Below, in pieces: positions 61,391 through 64,000 of a stretch of DNA of 64,000 bases. Each line of letters begins with the position of its first letter. Position 1 is the first letter of the stretch. Origin of the DNA: Harmonia axyridis (lineage: Eukaryota; Arthropoda; Insecta; Coleoptera; Coccinellidae); contig NC_059508.1 of NCBI RefSeq assembly GCF_914767665.1, positions 21,612,001 to 21,676,000 on the forward strand, read 5' to 3'. Under the pieces are notes generated by a model. It worked only from the letters and a program-made list of their open reading frames with translations. It made no database searches and was not told where the DNA came from. Made by a program: the position numbers and the translations under genes.

Positions 61391-64000
61391 GAATAAGAAC
61401 AGTCCCTTATACTAATGTGGTTTCCTTAGACACGTGTGTCAAGTTTTCGTCCCTGTGCAATACGATGGAAAGAGTTAGAATGAGAAACATTGAAGGAAAT
61501 AACAAACAAATGAAATCAACAACAGAAGTCAGCCGTCCGATTGTGGTTACAGCAGGTATTGACCTCACCACGTGGGAGATCATAGCTACCTGCGTGACAT
61601 CGGAGTCCAAGAAAATCAACAATGTGGAATGGCCTACTTGGAAAATTGTTGATTAAACAAAAAGAAGGGAATAAGAACAGTTCCTTATACCAATGTGGTT
61701 TCCTTAGACACGTGTGTCAAGTTTTCCTCCCTGTGCAATACGATGAAAAGTGTTAGAATGAGAAACATCGAAGGAAATAACAAACGAAAGAAATCAACAA
61801 CAGAAGACAGTCGTGCATTTGACCTTACCACGTGGGAGATTATTGCTACCTGCGTGACATCCGAGTTCAAGAAAAACAACAATGTGAAATGGTTCACTTG
61901 GATAATTGTTCATCAAACAGAAAAAAGGGAATGAGAACAGTCCCTCATACTAATGTGGTTTCCTTAGACATGTGTGTCAAATTTTCGTCCCTGTGCAATA
62001 CGATGGAAACAGTTAGAATGAGAAACATTGAAGGAAATAACAATCAAATAAAATCAACAACAGAATTCAGCCGTCCATTTGTGGTTACAGCAGCAATTGA
62101 CCTTACCACGTGGGAGATTATAGCTACCTGCGTGACATCTAAGTCCAAGAAAAACAACAATGTGTAATGGCTTACTTGGATAATTGTTCATCAAACAGAA
62201 AAAAGGGAATAAGAACAGTCCCTCATACCAATGTGGTTTCCTCTGACACGTGTGTCAAGCTTTCGTCCCTGTGCAATACGATGGAAAGAATTAGAATGAG
62301 AAACATTGAAGGAAATAACAAACAAATGAAATCAACAACAGAAGTCAGCCGTCCATTTGTGGTTACAGCAGCAATTGACCTTACCACGTGGGAGATTATA
62401 GCTACCTGCGTGACATCCGAGTCCAAGAAAATCAACAACGTGAAATGGCATACTTGAATAATTGTTCATTAAACAAAAAAAAAGGGAATAAGAACAGTCC
62501 CTCATACCAATGTGGTTTCCTTAGACACGTGTGTCAAGCTTTCGTCCCTGTTCAATACGATGAAAAGTGTTAGAACGAGAAACATTGAAGGAAATAACAA
62601 ACGAATGAAATCAACAACAGAAGTCAGTCGTGGATTTGTGGTTACAGCAGCAATTGACCTTACCACGTGGGAGATTATAGCTACCCGCGTGTCATCCGAG
62701 TCCAAGAAAATCAACAATGTGGAATGGCTTACTTGGATAATTGTTCATTAAACAAAAAGAAGGGAATAAGAACAGTCCCTTATACCAATGTGGTTCCCAT
62801 AGACACGTGTGTCAAGCTCTCGTCCCTGTGCAATACGATGGAAAGAGTTAGAATGAGAAACATTGAAGGAAATAACAAACAAATAAAATCAACAACAGAA
62901 TTCAGCCGTCCATTTGTGGTTACAGCAGCAATTGACCTTACCACGTGGGAGATTATAGCTACCTGCGTGACGTCCGAGTTCAAGAAAATCAACAATGTGG
63001 AATGGCCTACTTGGATAATTGTTCATTATACAGAAAGATGGGAATAAGAACAGTCCCTTATACTAATGTGGTTTCCTTAGACACGTGTGTCAAGCTTTCG
63101 TCCCTGTGCAATACGATGAAAAGTGTTAGAACGAGAAACATTGAAGGAAATAACAAACGAATGAAATCAATAACAGAAGTCAGTCGTGGATTTGTGGTTA
63201 CAGCAGCAATTGACCTTACCACGTGGGAGATTATAGCTACCCGCGTGTCATCCGAGTCCAAGAAAATCAACAATGTGGAATGGCTTACTTGGATAATTGT
63301 TCATTAAACAAAAAGAAGGGAATAAGAACAGTCCCTTATACCAATGTGGTTCCCATAGACACGTGTGTCAAGCTTTCGTCCCTGTGCAATACGATGAAAA
63401 GTGTTAGAATGAGAAACATCGAAGGAAATAACAAACAAATGAAATCCACAACAGAAGACAGTCGTGCATTTGTGGTTACAGCAGCAATTGACTTTACCAC
63501 GTGGGAGATTATAGTAACCTGCGACACATCCGAGTCCAAGAAAAACAACAATGTGAAATGTTTTACTTGGATAATTGTTCATCAAACAGAAAAAAAGGAA
63601 TAAGAACAGTCCCTCATACTAATGTGGTTTCCTTAGACACGTGTGTCAAGTTTTCGTCCCTGTGCAATACGATGGAAAGAGTTAGAATGAGAAACATTGA
63701 AGGAAATAACAAACAAATGAAATCAACAACAGAAGTCAGCCGTCCATTTGTGGTTACAGCAGCAATTGACCTTACCACGTGGGAGATTATAGCTACCTGC
63801 GTGACTTCCGAGTCCAAGAAAATCAACAACGTGAAATGGCATACTTGAATAATTGTTCATTAAACAAAAAAAAAGGGAATAAGAACAGTCCCTCATACCA
63901 ATGTGGTTTCCTTAGACACGTGTGTCAAGCTTTCGTCCCTGTGCAATACGATGGAAAGAGTTAGAATGTGAAACTTTGAAGGAAATAACAAACAAATAAA

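Larger units (their letters stand above)
25562..64000 (+). repeat. Right satellite array, 278-bp monomers
   Basis: About 138 further copies of the same monomer, in the same orientation and phase as the left array, running off the window end. Right-hand signatures are the subtype with CACGTAAG in place of CACGTGTG, the junction form TCATCAAAAAGAAAAAAGGG that precedes it, a form with TTACAATTGACC (6 bp lost from TTACAGCAGCAATTGACC), and from about 59 kb a form with TTTTCTTCCCTGTG and CACTCGTGC. Several higher-order units, entered separately, are nearly identical copies kilobases apart. Nothing other than satellite was found in this 38-kb stretch. Confidence 0.97.

Noticed and set aside
1..64000. 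CRISPR array
   Set aside because: The repeat has no unique spacers; the whole 278-bp unit is conserved, and the retroelement and tRNA-Lys primer site are eukaryotic.

Overview
The window is a eukaryotic, almost certainly animal (probably insect or other arthropod), heterochromatin-like sequence. It is a very long tandem satellite array with one LTR retrotransposon inserted in it. The animal and arthropod reading rests on the retroelement: it has an insect-type Gypsy gag-pol and a primer-binding site matching the 3' end of animal tRNA-Lys(CUU). That tRNA end is conserved across metazoans, so the site alone does not fix the phylum. I see no bacterial gene, host protein-coding gene, structural RNA gene or CRISPR array.

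Layout. (1) 1-18392: satellite array, about 66 head-to-tail copies of a 278-bp monomer, all in one orientation. (2) 18393-25561: a 7.2-kb Ty3/Gypsy element on the + strand. It has a 1573-bp 5' LTR, a tRNA-Lys primer-binding site, gag, a probable -1 frameshift site, and pol (protease, reverse transcriptase, RNase H, then integrase after an in-frame stop). The integrase is cut off by a deletion that runs into the 3' LTR. (3) 25562-64000: the same satellite, about 138 more monomers, same orientation and phase. Removing the element and one copy of its 4-bp target duplication restores one exact 278-bp monomer (18342-18392 plus 25566-25792).

The satellite is organised on several levels. The 278-bp monomer looks like an ancient dimer of two roughly 139-bp halves that share an ordered set of motifs, each half carrying a CACGTG palindrome. 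Monomers occur as discrete variants that combine into higher-order repeats: a 9-monomer (about 2.5-kb) unit and 8.0-8.3-kb superrepeats on the left, and a run of related units of 11, 11, 9, 8 and 7 monomers on the right (31198-43947). Hybrid and truncated monomers record unequal exchange. A subtype that has lost the first CACGTG (CGTAAG instead) heads the right-hand units and is absent from the left array, except for the single monomer into which the retroelement inserted.

The many short open frames in the satellite are repeats of the same few frames. Because 278 is not a multiple of 3, no frame continues across monomers, and I do not treat them as genes. The real coding content is the retroelement: Gag would form the particle, and Gag-Pol would supply protease, RT/RNase H and integrase. 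The copy is dead because of the stop codon and the integrase/3' end deletion, although its LTRs differ by only about 1 % in substitutions.
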